Source: Syntrophomonadaceae bacterium
Lineage (GTDB): Bacteria > Bacillota > Syntrophomonadia > Syntrophomonadales > Syntrophomonadaceae
Assembly (NCBI GenBank): GCA_028686565.1
Contig: JAQUBU010000173.1
Location: forward strand, 1-5,306
DNA: 5,306 nt
Direction of reading: 5' to 3'
Every line of letters begins with the position of its first letter. Position 1 is the first letter of the stretch. The position numbers and the translations under genes are program-made. A model generated the notes under the pieces. The model was not told where the DNA came from, did no database searches, and saw nothing but the letters and a program-made list of their open reading frames with translations. Below are positions 1 through 5,278 of the stretch, in pieces.

Positions 1-161
1 CGCCCCCCCTTTTCAGGATGGATACCATCCAAACCACCCAGGATATATCTTTTATATCCATCTAGAAAACCTTTACCAAGGGATATCTTTCCCTGCAGAT
101 AATATTGGTTATAACGGCCGCCTGTCGTTAAGCTGGTGCCGTACACAAATATCTTAGTCAT
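1..161 (-). CDS. Gamma-glutamylcyclotransferase-like (AIG2/GGCT fold) protein, N-terminal part only
   Basis: Partial gene whose 3' end lies beyond the left edge; 53 codons are visible. The protein starts MTKIFVYGTSLTTGGRYNQY and continues with a GKGFLDGYKRYILGG segment, then LDGIHPEKGG. The opening hydrophobic strand followed by VYGTxL, and the later G-x-L-x-GY-x-x-Y block, are the hallmarks of the AIG2/gamma-glutamylcyclotransferase-like fold, where the YGTL-type loop forms part of the substrate pocket. The family includes enzymes that release 5-oxoproline from gamma-glutamyl amines and many uncharacterised members; the catalytic glutamate would lie outside the window, so activity cannot be judged. 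The ATG start at 161 is supported by an AGGAGTG ribosome binding site at 171-177, nine bases upstream. It has its own promoter (233-261) and is separated from the PurF-like gene by a terminator, so it is probably not in that operon. Confidence 0.7.
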   Translation of the reverse strand, partial: MTKIFVYGTSLTTGGRYNQYYLQGKISLGKGFLDGYKRYILGGLDGIHPEKGG

Positions 162-170
162 TGATAAACA

Positions 171-177
171 CACTCCT
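171..177 (-). promoter_or_regulatory. Ribosome binding site of the GGCT-like gene
   Basis: On the minus strand this reads AGGAGTG, nine bases before the ATG at 161. It fixes the start of the partial gene. Confidence 0.7.
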
Positions 178-232
178 GTCTTTCCTAGCTCCCCATTATC
201 GTATCCTAAAGCCAATCAAATTCATTAAGCAT

Positions 233-261
233 ATTTTACGCCATTCCTTGTTATTTGCCAA
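233..261 (-). promoter_or_regulatory. Predicted sigma-A promoter of the GGCT-like gene
   Basis: On the minus strand there is TTGGCA (261 to 256; 5 of 6 match to TTGACA), a 17-base spacer, then TAAAAT (238 to 233; 5 of 6 match to TATAAT). Transcription would begin near 226, giving a leader of about 65 bases before the ATG at 161. No obvious operator or riboswitch is visible in that leader. This is a prediction from consensus and spacing only. Confidence 0.55.
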
Positions 262-370
262 TAAAGCTGTTTGCGTATTGAATAGGAATGCTGCAATGCT
301 GTTGCAAAGAGATTTAAATTGATAATAAATAAGTGCTAATTTTTAATCAAGGCTCGGATAGGTATCCGGC

Positions 371-442
371 TATAACGAGGCGAAAATATGTGCCCCGCCT
401 TGTTGCAGCGGTGCGAAAGAAACGGCTCCGCAGTTTCTTTCG
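371..442 (-). repeat. Hairpin-bearing repeat, copy A (short form)
   Basis: A 72-base element related to copy B at 2077-2199, which lies in the opposite orientation. Read on the minus strand, it opens with a perfect 10-bp inverted repeat (CGAAAGAAAC at 442-433 and GTTTCTTTCG at 423-414, with a 9-base loop). It continues with a TTTCGCACCGCTGCA stretch and an AGGCG...CGCCT pairing, and ends TTTTCGCCTCGTTATA (386-371). It shares an identical 15-mer, AAGAAACTGCGGAGC (439-425), with copy B, and 15 of 16 bases at the other end. It sits about 210 bases upstream of the GGCT-like start. It could be an interspersed palindromic repeat or a small structured RNA; the family is not recognised. Confidence 0.6.
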
Positions 443-468
443 ATGCTTAAATTTTCCTATCTAAACAA

Positions 469-504
469 AACGCAGGAGAATAATTATGATTATTTTCCTG
501 CGTT
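469..504 (-). terminator. Probable rho-independent terminator of the PurF-like gene
   Basis: A 16-bp stem with one mismatch and a 4-base loop: arms 469-484 and 489-504, loop 485-488. On the minus strand the 3' arm ends in CCTGCG and runs into TTTTGTTTAG, a U-rich tail. It begins 77 bases after the stop of the PurF-like gene at 581. The plus-strand 3' flank is not T-rich, which favours use in the minus direction, although the one imperfect pair would be a G-U wobble on the plus strand and an A-C mismatch on the minus strand. Confidence 0.65.
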
Positions 505-580
505 ATATCTAATATCATTCATCTTATATTTTAGGCTGCGCAATGAGAGCCTGCCTGCCTGCTGCGTTTTTGGACTATTA

Positions 581-1981
581 CTATTCCTTTCCATTCCAGC
601 AGTAGGTGCATATTTTATCCTTGCCTATACCGATTGCGTCAATCATATCATGGATGTTCTGATATTTTAGTGTTGAGAAGCTGAGCCGTTTGCTGATGCA
701 ATTTACCATACAATTGTACTCTTCTCTTGCCGGATCACAATATGCGTCAAAAAAATCGGGTTCTTTTCCTTCAAGTTCGATGATGGCCTGTCTGGCTGCA
801 AGATCCATTTCTGACCGCGAAGTTGAAAAATTCAAGTATTTGCAGCCAAATACCAGAGGCGGGCAAGCGGATCGAATATGAACTTTACGGGCATTGCATT
901 TATATAAAAGATCTACAGTTTCTCTCATCTGTGTACCGCGAACAATTGAATCATCGCAGAAGAGCAGACGTTTATCGGCAACTAGTTCAGGAATGGGCAT
1001 AAGCTTCATTCTGGCAACAAGGTTTCGTATACTTTGATCCTGCGGCATAAAGCTCCTGGCCCAGGTCGGTGTATATTTTACGAATGGACGTCCATATGGT
1101 ATTTGGGATTGGTTGGAATAACCGATGGCATGTCCGACCCCCGAGTCAGGTATTCCGGCAACCATATCGATTTCTACATCGTCGTTCTTAGCCATTGCTG
1201 CACCATTTCTATAACGCATAACCTCAACATTCATTCCCTCGTAGGTTGAGGATGGATAACCATAATAGACCCATAGAAAAGCACAAATTTTCATTTTATC
1301 CCCAGGGGGCGCAATTTTCTGGGTACCATCCGGGGTCAGCAAAATGATTTCTCCTGGGCCAAGTTCATATCTGAATTTATATCCGAGGTTAGTGAAAGTA
1401 CAGGATTCAAAGGAAACGCAGTATGAACCTTCTTTCTCACCTACTATTAAAGGTGTTCTGCCAAGCTTATCCCTTGAAGCATAAATCCCTTGCGGTGTTA
1501 AAAGCAGAATTGAACATGATCCCTGAATCAATTCCTGCGCTTTTAATAAACCATCCTTGAAAGATTCTTCCTGATCTATAATTACCGACACAAGCTCGGT
1601 CGGGTTTATAGTACCCTTGCTTGTCTCCAGAAAATGCATATTCCGGTTGGTGAACGCATTTTCGGCTATCTCATACAAATTGTTGATTCTCCCTACTGTA
1701 CTAATAGCATATTGACCAAGGTGCGAACGCACAGTCAGGGGCTGAGGTTCTATATCGCTAATACAACCTATACCCATATGGCCTTTTAATTCCGGGAGTT
1801 CAGATTCGAATTTTGCTCGGAACTGAGTATTTTCGATGTTGTGTATTTTACTGTTAAAACTGTTTCCGCTCCAAACAGTAATACCACCCCTACTAGTTCC
1901 CAGGTGTGAATGGTAATCGGTACCAAAATACACATCTGTGACGCAATCTTCTTTTGAAACAACACCAAAGAATCCACTCAA
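581..1981 (-). CDS. PurF-type amidophosphoribosyltransferase paralogue lacking the catalytic N-terminal cysteine
   Basis: 466 residues, about the length of bacterial PurF (glutamine PRPP amidotransferase, first step of purine synthesis). The N-terminal Ntn/glutaminase-like domain spans roughly 2-225 and the phosphoribosyltransferase domain roughly 255-400. The PRPP loop is intact (LLFCDDSIVRGT, 339-350), as is the PDSG segment at 278-281 and the RMKL segment near 324. Four cysteines fit the [4Fe-4S] ligand pattern of Bacillus-type PurF: C233, C380 and the C-terminal C458-x-x-C461. However, the protein starts M-S-G-F-F-G where PurF has C-G-I at the mature N-terminus, and the HNGN glutamine-pocket motif reads STVGRINN (94-101). 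The usual EYxYFARPDS after the first Fe-S cysteine reads LWVYYGYPSS. The TTG start is the only option: an in-frame TAG lies nine bases upstream, and AAGGGGTG is well placed. It is followed by its own terminator. It may work with free ammonia or be regulatory. The PurF-superfamily call is secure, the exact function is not. Confidence 0.9.
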   Translation of the reverse strand: MSGFFGVVSKEDCVTDVYFGTDYHSHLGTSRGGITVWSGNSFNSKIHNIENTQFRAKFESELPELKGHMGIGCISDIEPQPLTVRSHLGQYAISTVGRINNLYEIAENAFTNRNMHFLETSKGTINPTELVSVIIDQEESFKDGLLKAQELIQGSCSILLLTPQGIYASRDKLGRTPLIVGEKEGSYCVSFESCTFTNLGYKFRYELGPGEIILLTPDGTQKIAPPGDKMKICAFLWVYYGYPSSTYEGMNVEVMRYRNGAAMAKNDDVEIDMVAGIPDSGVGHAIGYSNQSQIPYGRPFVKYTPTWARSFMPQDQSIRNLVARMKLMPIPELVADKRLLFCDDSIVRGTQMRETVDLLYKCNARKVHIRSACPPLVFGCKYLNFSTSRSEMDLAARQAIIELEGKEPDFFDAYCDPAREEYNCMVNCISKRLSFSTLKYQNIHDMIDAIGIGKDKICTYCWNGKE

Positions 1982-1990
1982 ATGTATCTA

Positions 1991-1998
1991 CACCCCTT
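1991..1998 (-). promoter_or_regulatory. Ribosome binding site that fixes the TTG start of the PurF-like gene
   Basis: On the minus strand this reads AAGGGGTG, ending nine bases before TTG at 1981-1979. Because the frame contains TAG immediately upstream (three codons before TTG) and the next methionine is residue 69, inside the domain, this site shows that residue 2 really is serine and that no cysteine-bearing propeptide has been missed. Confidence 0.7.
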
Positions 1999-2012
1999 AA
2001 AACATATTTTAA

Positions 2013-2026
2013 AAAATACATATTTT
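2013..2026. promoter_or_regulatory. AT-rich palindrome in the leader of the PurF-like gene
   Basis: AAAATACATATTTT is a 6+2+6 palindrome, and a related AACATATTTT lies beside it at 2001-2010, giving a near-direct repeat on the minus strand. It sits 32-45 bases upstream of the TTG start, where an operator could act. In DNA this AT-rich such matches arise by chance, and no clear -35/-10 pair for the PurF-like gene could be identified nearby. The role is therefore open. Confidence 0.2.
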
Positions 2027-2076
2027 GCGTTATAGAATTAATTTTAATATATATTGCAGCACCATTTATAAACATA

Positions 2077-2199
2077 AGAAGAAACTGCGGAGCAGTTCTC
2101 TCGCGCCGTTGCATGGAGGCAGGTAATTAAACCCTTCGCCTTTTTTGTTAATAGGAACCCGAACGCAAGAAGCAGAGGGCATCTTTTCGTCTCGTTATA
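2077..2199 (+). repeat. Hairpin-bearing repeat, copy B (long form)
   Basis: A 123-base relative of copy A (371-442), inverted with respect to it. It has AAGAAACTGCGGAGC at 2079-2093 (identical in A) and the hairpin AACTGC-GGA-GCAGTT at 2083-2097. A TCTCGCGCCGTTGCATGGAGG stretch follows, about 18 of 25 bases matching A across this part. It ends TTTTCGTCTCGTTATA at 2184-2199 (15 of 16 matching). About 50 extra bases in the middle account for the length difference. Within that part, GGC...GCC pairing (about 2118-2140) is followed directly by TTTTTTG, which could end a small plus-strand transcript. The element stops about 220 bases before the MetF-MetV start, similar to the distance of copy A from the GGCT-like start. 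Confidence 0.55.
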
Positions 2200-2301
2200 T
2201 TAGTGCCACAATAATAAGAGTACCTCAAACATCTCCATACGTCCACGCAATACTATTGGAAATCCACTAAACCCTCCGAGCTGGATAATTTTATAAATAG
2301 G
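2200..2301 (-). pseudogene. Possible remnant of a membrane transporter C-terminus (TrkH-like)
   Basis: The minus strand keeps an open frame of 33 codons before TAA at 2202-2200, reading IIQLGGFSGFPIVLRGRM and then EMFEVLLLLWH. The GRxEMFxVLxLL ending, after a GGFSGFP-like segment, resembles the C-terminus of TrkH/KtrB potassium transporter subunits (GRLEIFTVLVLF type), but about ten residues expected between the two parts are absent. There is a stop immediately upstream (TGA at 2304-2302), no plausible start with a ribosome binding site, and no continuation of the protein further upstream. If real, it is a decayed 3' end abutting repeat copy B. It may equally be a chance hydrophobic frame. 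Confidence 0.25.
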
Positions 2302-2362
2302 TCAGTCTGCATGTGCCAATATCAGGATACACCTTCAGATGAAAAAGGCAATATAAAAATTA

Positions 2363-2371
2363 TGATATAAT
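2363..2371 (+). promoter_or_regulatory. Extended -10 promoter of the MetF-MetV gene
   Basis: TGATATAAT is a perfect TGn-TATAAT extended -10 element. No good -35 box is found 16-18 bases upstream, which extended -10 promoters tolerate. Transcription would start near 2378, leaving a leader of about 41 bases before the GTG at 2419. Confidence 0.5.
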
Positions 2372-2418
2372 TTATTTATTATTAACAAGTGCAATAACAA
2401 GCCGTCCAGGCAAATAGC

Positions 2419-4032
2419 GTGAACGGTCATAATGAGAAACGCTTTAAATTAACAACAGCATTATTATATGGTCTTAAGGGTGCTGTTTTTTGGGGGGAGA
2501 AGCAAATCAATAATAAATTCAAGCAATCATTACTGGATAAAAACACATTTTCGGTAACATGGGAACTAGTCCCAGGCCGGGGAGCACATGAAAAACTTCA
2601 GGAAGATGCTATCATTTCAGCTAAAGAGGCGGCAAAAGATGGCAGAATTCATGCTGTTACTATTACAGACAATCCGGGGGGAAAGCCTGCATTATCAGCT
2701 GCTTGCTTCGGGGTGGAAATACTAAAGCTGGGTATGGAACCGCTAGTTCATTTTACTTGTAAAGACAAAAACCGTAACCAGATAGAATCTGAGCTTTACG
2801 CCATGGAGCGAGCTGGCATCAGAAACCTTTTGGTTATGACCGGTGATTACCCCAATAGCGGCTTTAAAGGCCGTCCTAAACCAGTTTTCGATCTGGACTC
2901 TGTTCATGTTTTGGAGCTGATAGCCAATATGAATAAAGGATTGGAAATTAAAGAACCAAAAGGGACAGCTTATCATCAAACGAGCAATTTCTTTGCGGGT
3001 GCGGTTGGTTCACCTTTTAAAGCTACTGAAGCCGAACTTATGGTGCAATATTATAAACTTAAGAAAAAAATGGCGCATGAAGCTGGCTTTATAGTGACTC
3101 AGTTAGGCTTTGACGTCCGCAAATTCCATGAAGTCTTGCAAATGATTAAGAATTACAACGTGAATATAGCAGTAATAGGTAATGTTTATATTCTGCCGTT
3201 TGGTGCGGGTAAAATAATGAATTCAAATCAATTGCCGGGTTGTGTTGTATCAGACAAGTTATTAGCTGAACTTGATCAGGAAAGGACTGCCCAGGATAAA
3301 GGTGTAAGTGCGCGGTTACTGCGTGCTGCTAAAATGTATGCCATTATGAAAGGTATGGGTTTTGATGGGGTACACTTGGGAGGCCATAATATTAAATATG
3401 AGCAAATTAAATATATTATGGATAAAGGCGAAGAGCTTAGTGCCGACTGGATGAATTTAATATCAGAATTCGACTATCCACAACCCGATGGATTTTATTA
3501 TTTTGAAAAAGATGCTAATACCGGCCTTAATACCAATATGCCGGTTAATCGTGCCAGCTTGCCGGCTGACTTCCCAGTGGGAATTAATTATCGTTTGATG
3601 CGTTCTATCCACGATATATTTTTTACTCCGGATAAAAATCTATTTCCTTTAATGAGCCGTATTTACCATGCTGATAAAAACCCCAAAAAATATACTTTTG
3701 AACATATCCTTAAAATAATCGGCAATGGATGTAGGGACTGCGGCGATTGTGCATTGCTGGACATTGCTTATCTTTGCCCAATGGCGCAATGTCCGAAGAA
3801 TCAACGTAATGGTGCCTGCGGCGGTAGTTATAACGGTTGGTGTGAAGTATTTCCTAATGAAAAAAAATGTATCTGGGTTAAAGCTTACTCAATGCTTAAG
3901 GCCTATAATGAAGAAGAAAAACTGGACACCTTGTATGTACCCCCGGTTAATTGGGATTTATATCAAACATCTGCCTGGTATAATTACTACACTGGACGGG
4001 ATCATTCGGCAGCAGGAAAAACAAAAAAATAG
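2419..4032 (+). CDS. Methylenetetrahydrofolate reductase: MetF domain fused to a C-terminal cysteine-rich MetV domain
   Basis: 537 residues; a typical MetF is about 290-300. The MetF TIM-barrel (about 35-345) reduces 5,10-methylene- to 5-methyl-tetrahydrofolate using FAD. It shows the catalytic-type glutamate (E49 in TWELVPGRG), the flavin-region VMTGDYP (T141-D143) and the TQLGFD segment (Q228) matching the TQFFFD of classical MetF. Residues about 395-525 are a MetV-type domain with eight cysteines (C438, C441, C444, C453, C458, C467, C475, C484), enough for Fe-S or zinc centres. In many acetogens MetV is a separate small subunit that binds MetF; here they are joined. About 35 polar or amphipathic residues precede the barrel. 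The GTG start is forced: an in-frame TAA lies at 2395-2397 and the next methionine is residue 106, though the ribosome binding site (CCAGG) is weak. The likely role is the methyl branch of the Wood-Ljungdahl pathway. The electron-donor partner is not visible in the window. Confidence 0.9.
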   Translation: MNGHNEKRFKLTTALLYGLKGAVFWGEKQINNKFKQSLLDKNTFSVTWELVPGRGAHEKLQEDAIISAKEAAKDGRIHAVTITDNPGGKPALSAACFGVEILKLGMEPLVHFTCKDKNRNQIESELYAMERAGIRNLLVMTGDYPNSGFKGRPKPVFDLDSVHVLELIANMNKGLEIKEPKGTAYHQTSNFFAGAVGSPFKATEAELMVQYYKLKKKMAHEAGFIVTQLGFDVRKFHEVLQMIKNYNVNIAVIGNVYILPFGAGKIMNSNQLPGCVVSDKLLAELDQERTAQDKGVSARLLRAAKMYAIMKGMGFDGVHLGGHNIKYEQIKYIMDKGEELSADWMNLISEFDYPQPDGFYYFEKDANTGLNTNMPVNRASLPADFPVGINYRLMRSIHDIFFTPDKNLFPLMSRIYHADKNPKKYTFEHILKIIGNGCRDCGDCALLDIAYLCPMAQCPKNQRNGACGGSYNGWCEVFPNEKKCIWVKAYSMLKAYNEEEKLDTLYVPPVNWDLYQTSAWYNYYTGRDHSAAGKTKK

Positions 4033-4036
4033 AATC

Positions 4037-4066
4037 CAAAAGGAAAAGACCCGTAGGATTACAGGT
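4037..4066 (-). terminator. Probable terminator of the diguanylate cyclase gene
   Basis: On the minus strand the arm ACCTGTA (4066-4060), loop ATCC and arm TACGGGT (4055-4049) form a 7-bp stem with one U-G wobble, followed by CTTTTCCTTTTGG (4048-4036). It lies about 48 bases past the stop at 4114. On the plus strand the wobble becomes a C-A mismatch and no T-run follows, so it serves the minus strand better; no separate terminator for the MetF-MetV gene was seen. Confidence 0.45.
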
Positions 4067-4113
4067 TTCATTTGGTGTAGGAGCAGAACTAATATGCTTT
4101 GGATATCGATAGT

Positions 4114-5238
4114 TTATATAGAAGGTGTAAGGTCAGTTAAAAAGCTTTTATCCTTGTATATTTCTACCCGGTTGCGGCCAGCATTTTTTGCAGCATACAA
4201 AGCCTGATCGACCTGTTTGATAATTTGACTTAAGCTTTCACCCTCCCAGGTGGTGATTCCGCAACTAATTGTCATTTTGATTTGTCCGGATTCGCCAAAA
4301 GAGGCATCTTCGACAATGGCACGAAGTTTTTCAGTAATGGATACGGTATTCTCCAGATTAGTTTCCGGGCAGACTATTAGGAATTCATCACCTCCGTACC
4401 GACCGATAATATCAGAAGTGCGGGTGTTTGAACGCAGTATATTTACAAATTGTTTCAGTACCAGGTCACCGGTAGGATGACCATAGGTATCGTTCACCTG
4501 TTTGAAGTAATCGCTATCGATCATGATCAGACTCAAAAATCGTTTGTAGCGCTCAGCTTTGTAAATTTCTTGTTTCAGGCAGCTATACAGGTGATTATGA
4601 TTGTATAGGCCTGTCAGGCCATCGGTGACAGCGATTTTTTCCAGACGCTCGGCATAATTTTTAACATACTCGTGTTCTTTGCGATAGCTGTTGGCGTAAA
4701 TAATGAAAATCATCGTTATAGACATCATTGCTATGAAATTGGAAGTATAAACATCTAAATACCGGGCATCCCTGCTGGTATAGGTGTTGATCAGGGCAGG
4801 GTAGGTATATTCAATATACATAAGCACTCCGATGACTGCAAAAAGAATAACCAGCCAAGTATATCGGCGCCAGCCGTTATATATGGAACATATCAGCATT
4901 CCCCAGAAAATAAAAAAATATTGCGCTCCCCCGGTTGATCCTGAATTTAAAATCCAAAGACCGGGCGTAATTACAAAGACCAAAACTAAAACCGTTAGGA
5001 AAGTACTAAGATCAAATAATCGGCGAAAACGAGACAAGTACCAGCAGCACATAACAAAAGCCGAAAAACTTAGCAGAAGTTTAAAGCTTGTATGTGAATC
5101 CATGGAGTAAGCACTCGGAACAAATAAAAGAGAAATAATCAATCCCAGCACACAATAGAAATTAAAGACTCTGTACCGCAATTCAAAATCTCTCTCATTT
5201 CCTAGTATGAAGTTAATAATATTATCAAACATTCGCAT
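4114..5238 (-). CDS. Membrane-bound diguanylate cyclase (six-TM sensor region plus GGDEF domain)
   Basis: 374 residues from the chosen ATG. About six hydrophobic helices fill residues 25-183, with short loops and no recognisable extracellular sensor domain, then a short polar, probably helical linker (RKEHEYVKNYAERLEKIAVT), then a complete GGDEF domain from about residue 206 (DGLTGLYN) to the C-terminus. The active-site loop is canonical, YGGDEF (G282-F286), and an RxxD inhibitory site (R273-T-S-D276) lies five residues before it, so c-di-GMP synthesis with product feedback is expected. MIDSDYFKQVNDTYGH is the usual metal and substrate region. The longer frame to 5283 adds 15 residues, but that ATG has no ribosome binding site, whereas AGGTGA (5243-5248) precedes the ATG at 5238 (an ATG at 5232 is also possible). 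A TATAAT at 5273-5278 would start transcription downstream of 5283. The gene is convergent with the MetF-MetV gene and its signal is unknown. Confidence 0.9.
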   Translation of the reverse strand: MRMFDNIINFILGNERDFELRYRVFNFYCVLGLIISLLFVPSAYSMDSHTSFKLLLSFSAFVMCCWYLSRFRRLFDLSTFLTVLVLVFVITPGLWILNSGSTGGAQYFFIFWGMLICSIYNGWRRYTWLVILFAVIGVLMYIEYTYPALINTYTSRDARYLDVYTSNFIAMMSITMIFIIYANSYRKEHEYVKNYAERLEKIAVTDGLTGLYNHNHLYSCLKQEIYKAERYKRFLSLIMIDSDYFKQVNDTYGHPTGDLVLKQFVNILRSNTRTSDIIGRYGGDEFLIVCPETNLENTVSITEKLRAIVEDASFGESGQIKMTISCGITTWEGESLSQIIKQVDQALYAAKNAGRNRVEIYKDKSFLTDLTPSI

Positions 5239-5242
5239 AAAA

Positions 5243-5248
5243 TCACCT
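5243..5248 (-). promoter_or_regulatory. Ribosome binding site deciding the diguanylate cyclase start
   Basis: AGGTGA on the minus strand, four bases before the ATG at 5238 (AGG itself is seven bases away) and ten before the ATG at 5232. Nothing comparable precedes the ATG at 5283, so the shorter start is preferred. Confidence 0.55.
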
Positions 5249-5272
5249 GCTAAAACTAGCCATATTATGATC

Positions 5273-5278
5273 ATTATA
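5273..5278 (-). promoter_or_regulatory. Possible -10 box of the diguanylate cyclase gene
   Basis: A perfect TATAAT on the minus strand, about 35 bases upstream of the ATG at 5238. No matching -35 hexamer is found at the normal spacing in the AT-rich sequence before the window edge, so this rests on the -10 match alone. Confidence 0.35.

Larger units (their letters stand above)
162..580. other. Intergenic region between the GGCT-like gene and the PurF-like gene
   Basis: A 419-base gene-free stretch. It holds, from left to right, the GGCT-like leader and promoter (to 261), AT-rich DNA without a clear signal (262-370), repeat copy A (371-442) and the terminator hairpin (469-504). A short run of three CCTG-type tetramers at about 552-563 lies just beyond the 3' end of the PurF-like gene. 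Open frames here, such as one starting at 443, have no ribosome binding site and overlap the PurF-like gene's 3' end in antisense, so they are not called. Confidence 0.6.
1982..2418. other. Divergent intergenic region between the PurF-like gene and the MetF-MetV gene
   Basis: A 437-base region upstream of both divergent genes. From left to right it has the PurF-like leader with its ribosome binding site and AT-rich palindrome (to about 2070), repeat copy B (2077-2199), a possible minus-strand coding remnant (2200-2301), AT-rich DNA, and the extended -10 promoter (2363-2371) of the MetF-MetV gene. No complete small gene with a ribosome binding site was found on either strand, and none of the riboswitch classes known to me was recognised. 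Confidence 0.6.

Noticed and set aside
552..563. Three CCTG-type tetramers as a microsatellite or phase-variation tract
   Set aside because: Only about three units, located in the 3' non-coding tail of the PurF-like gene, where a length change would have no evident effect.
443..670. Plus-strand open frame of 75 codons
   Set aside because: It begins inside the repeat/terminator region, has no ribosome binding site, and its end overlaps the PurF-like gene in antisense. The hairpin at 469-504 is better explained as a terminator.
1893..2114. Minus-strand frame of 73 codons across the start of the PurF-like gene
   Set aside because: It is in a different frame from the clearly conserved PurF N-terminus and passes through repeat copy B. 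There is no supporting ribosome binding site.
2027..2418. Riboswitch (THF, cobalamin, SAM, purine or ZTP class) controlling either divergent gene
   Set aside because: I looked for such motifs because of the metabolic context, but found none of the conserved cores I know. The structured part is a repeat that also occurs at 371-442, away from a folate or purine gene start.
4033..4113. Bidirectional terminator serving the MetF-MetV gene too
   Set aside because: On the plus strand the 7-bp stem has a C-A mismatch and no T-run follows, so the evidence supports only the minus-strand direction.
3725..4207. Plus-strand frame of 160 codons overlapping the end of the MetF-MetV gene
   Set aside because: It lies in another frame over the cysteine-rich MetV coding sequence and then runs antisense into the diguanylate cyclase gene. 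Its translation has no family features and it has no ribosome binding site, so it is a shadow frame.
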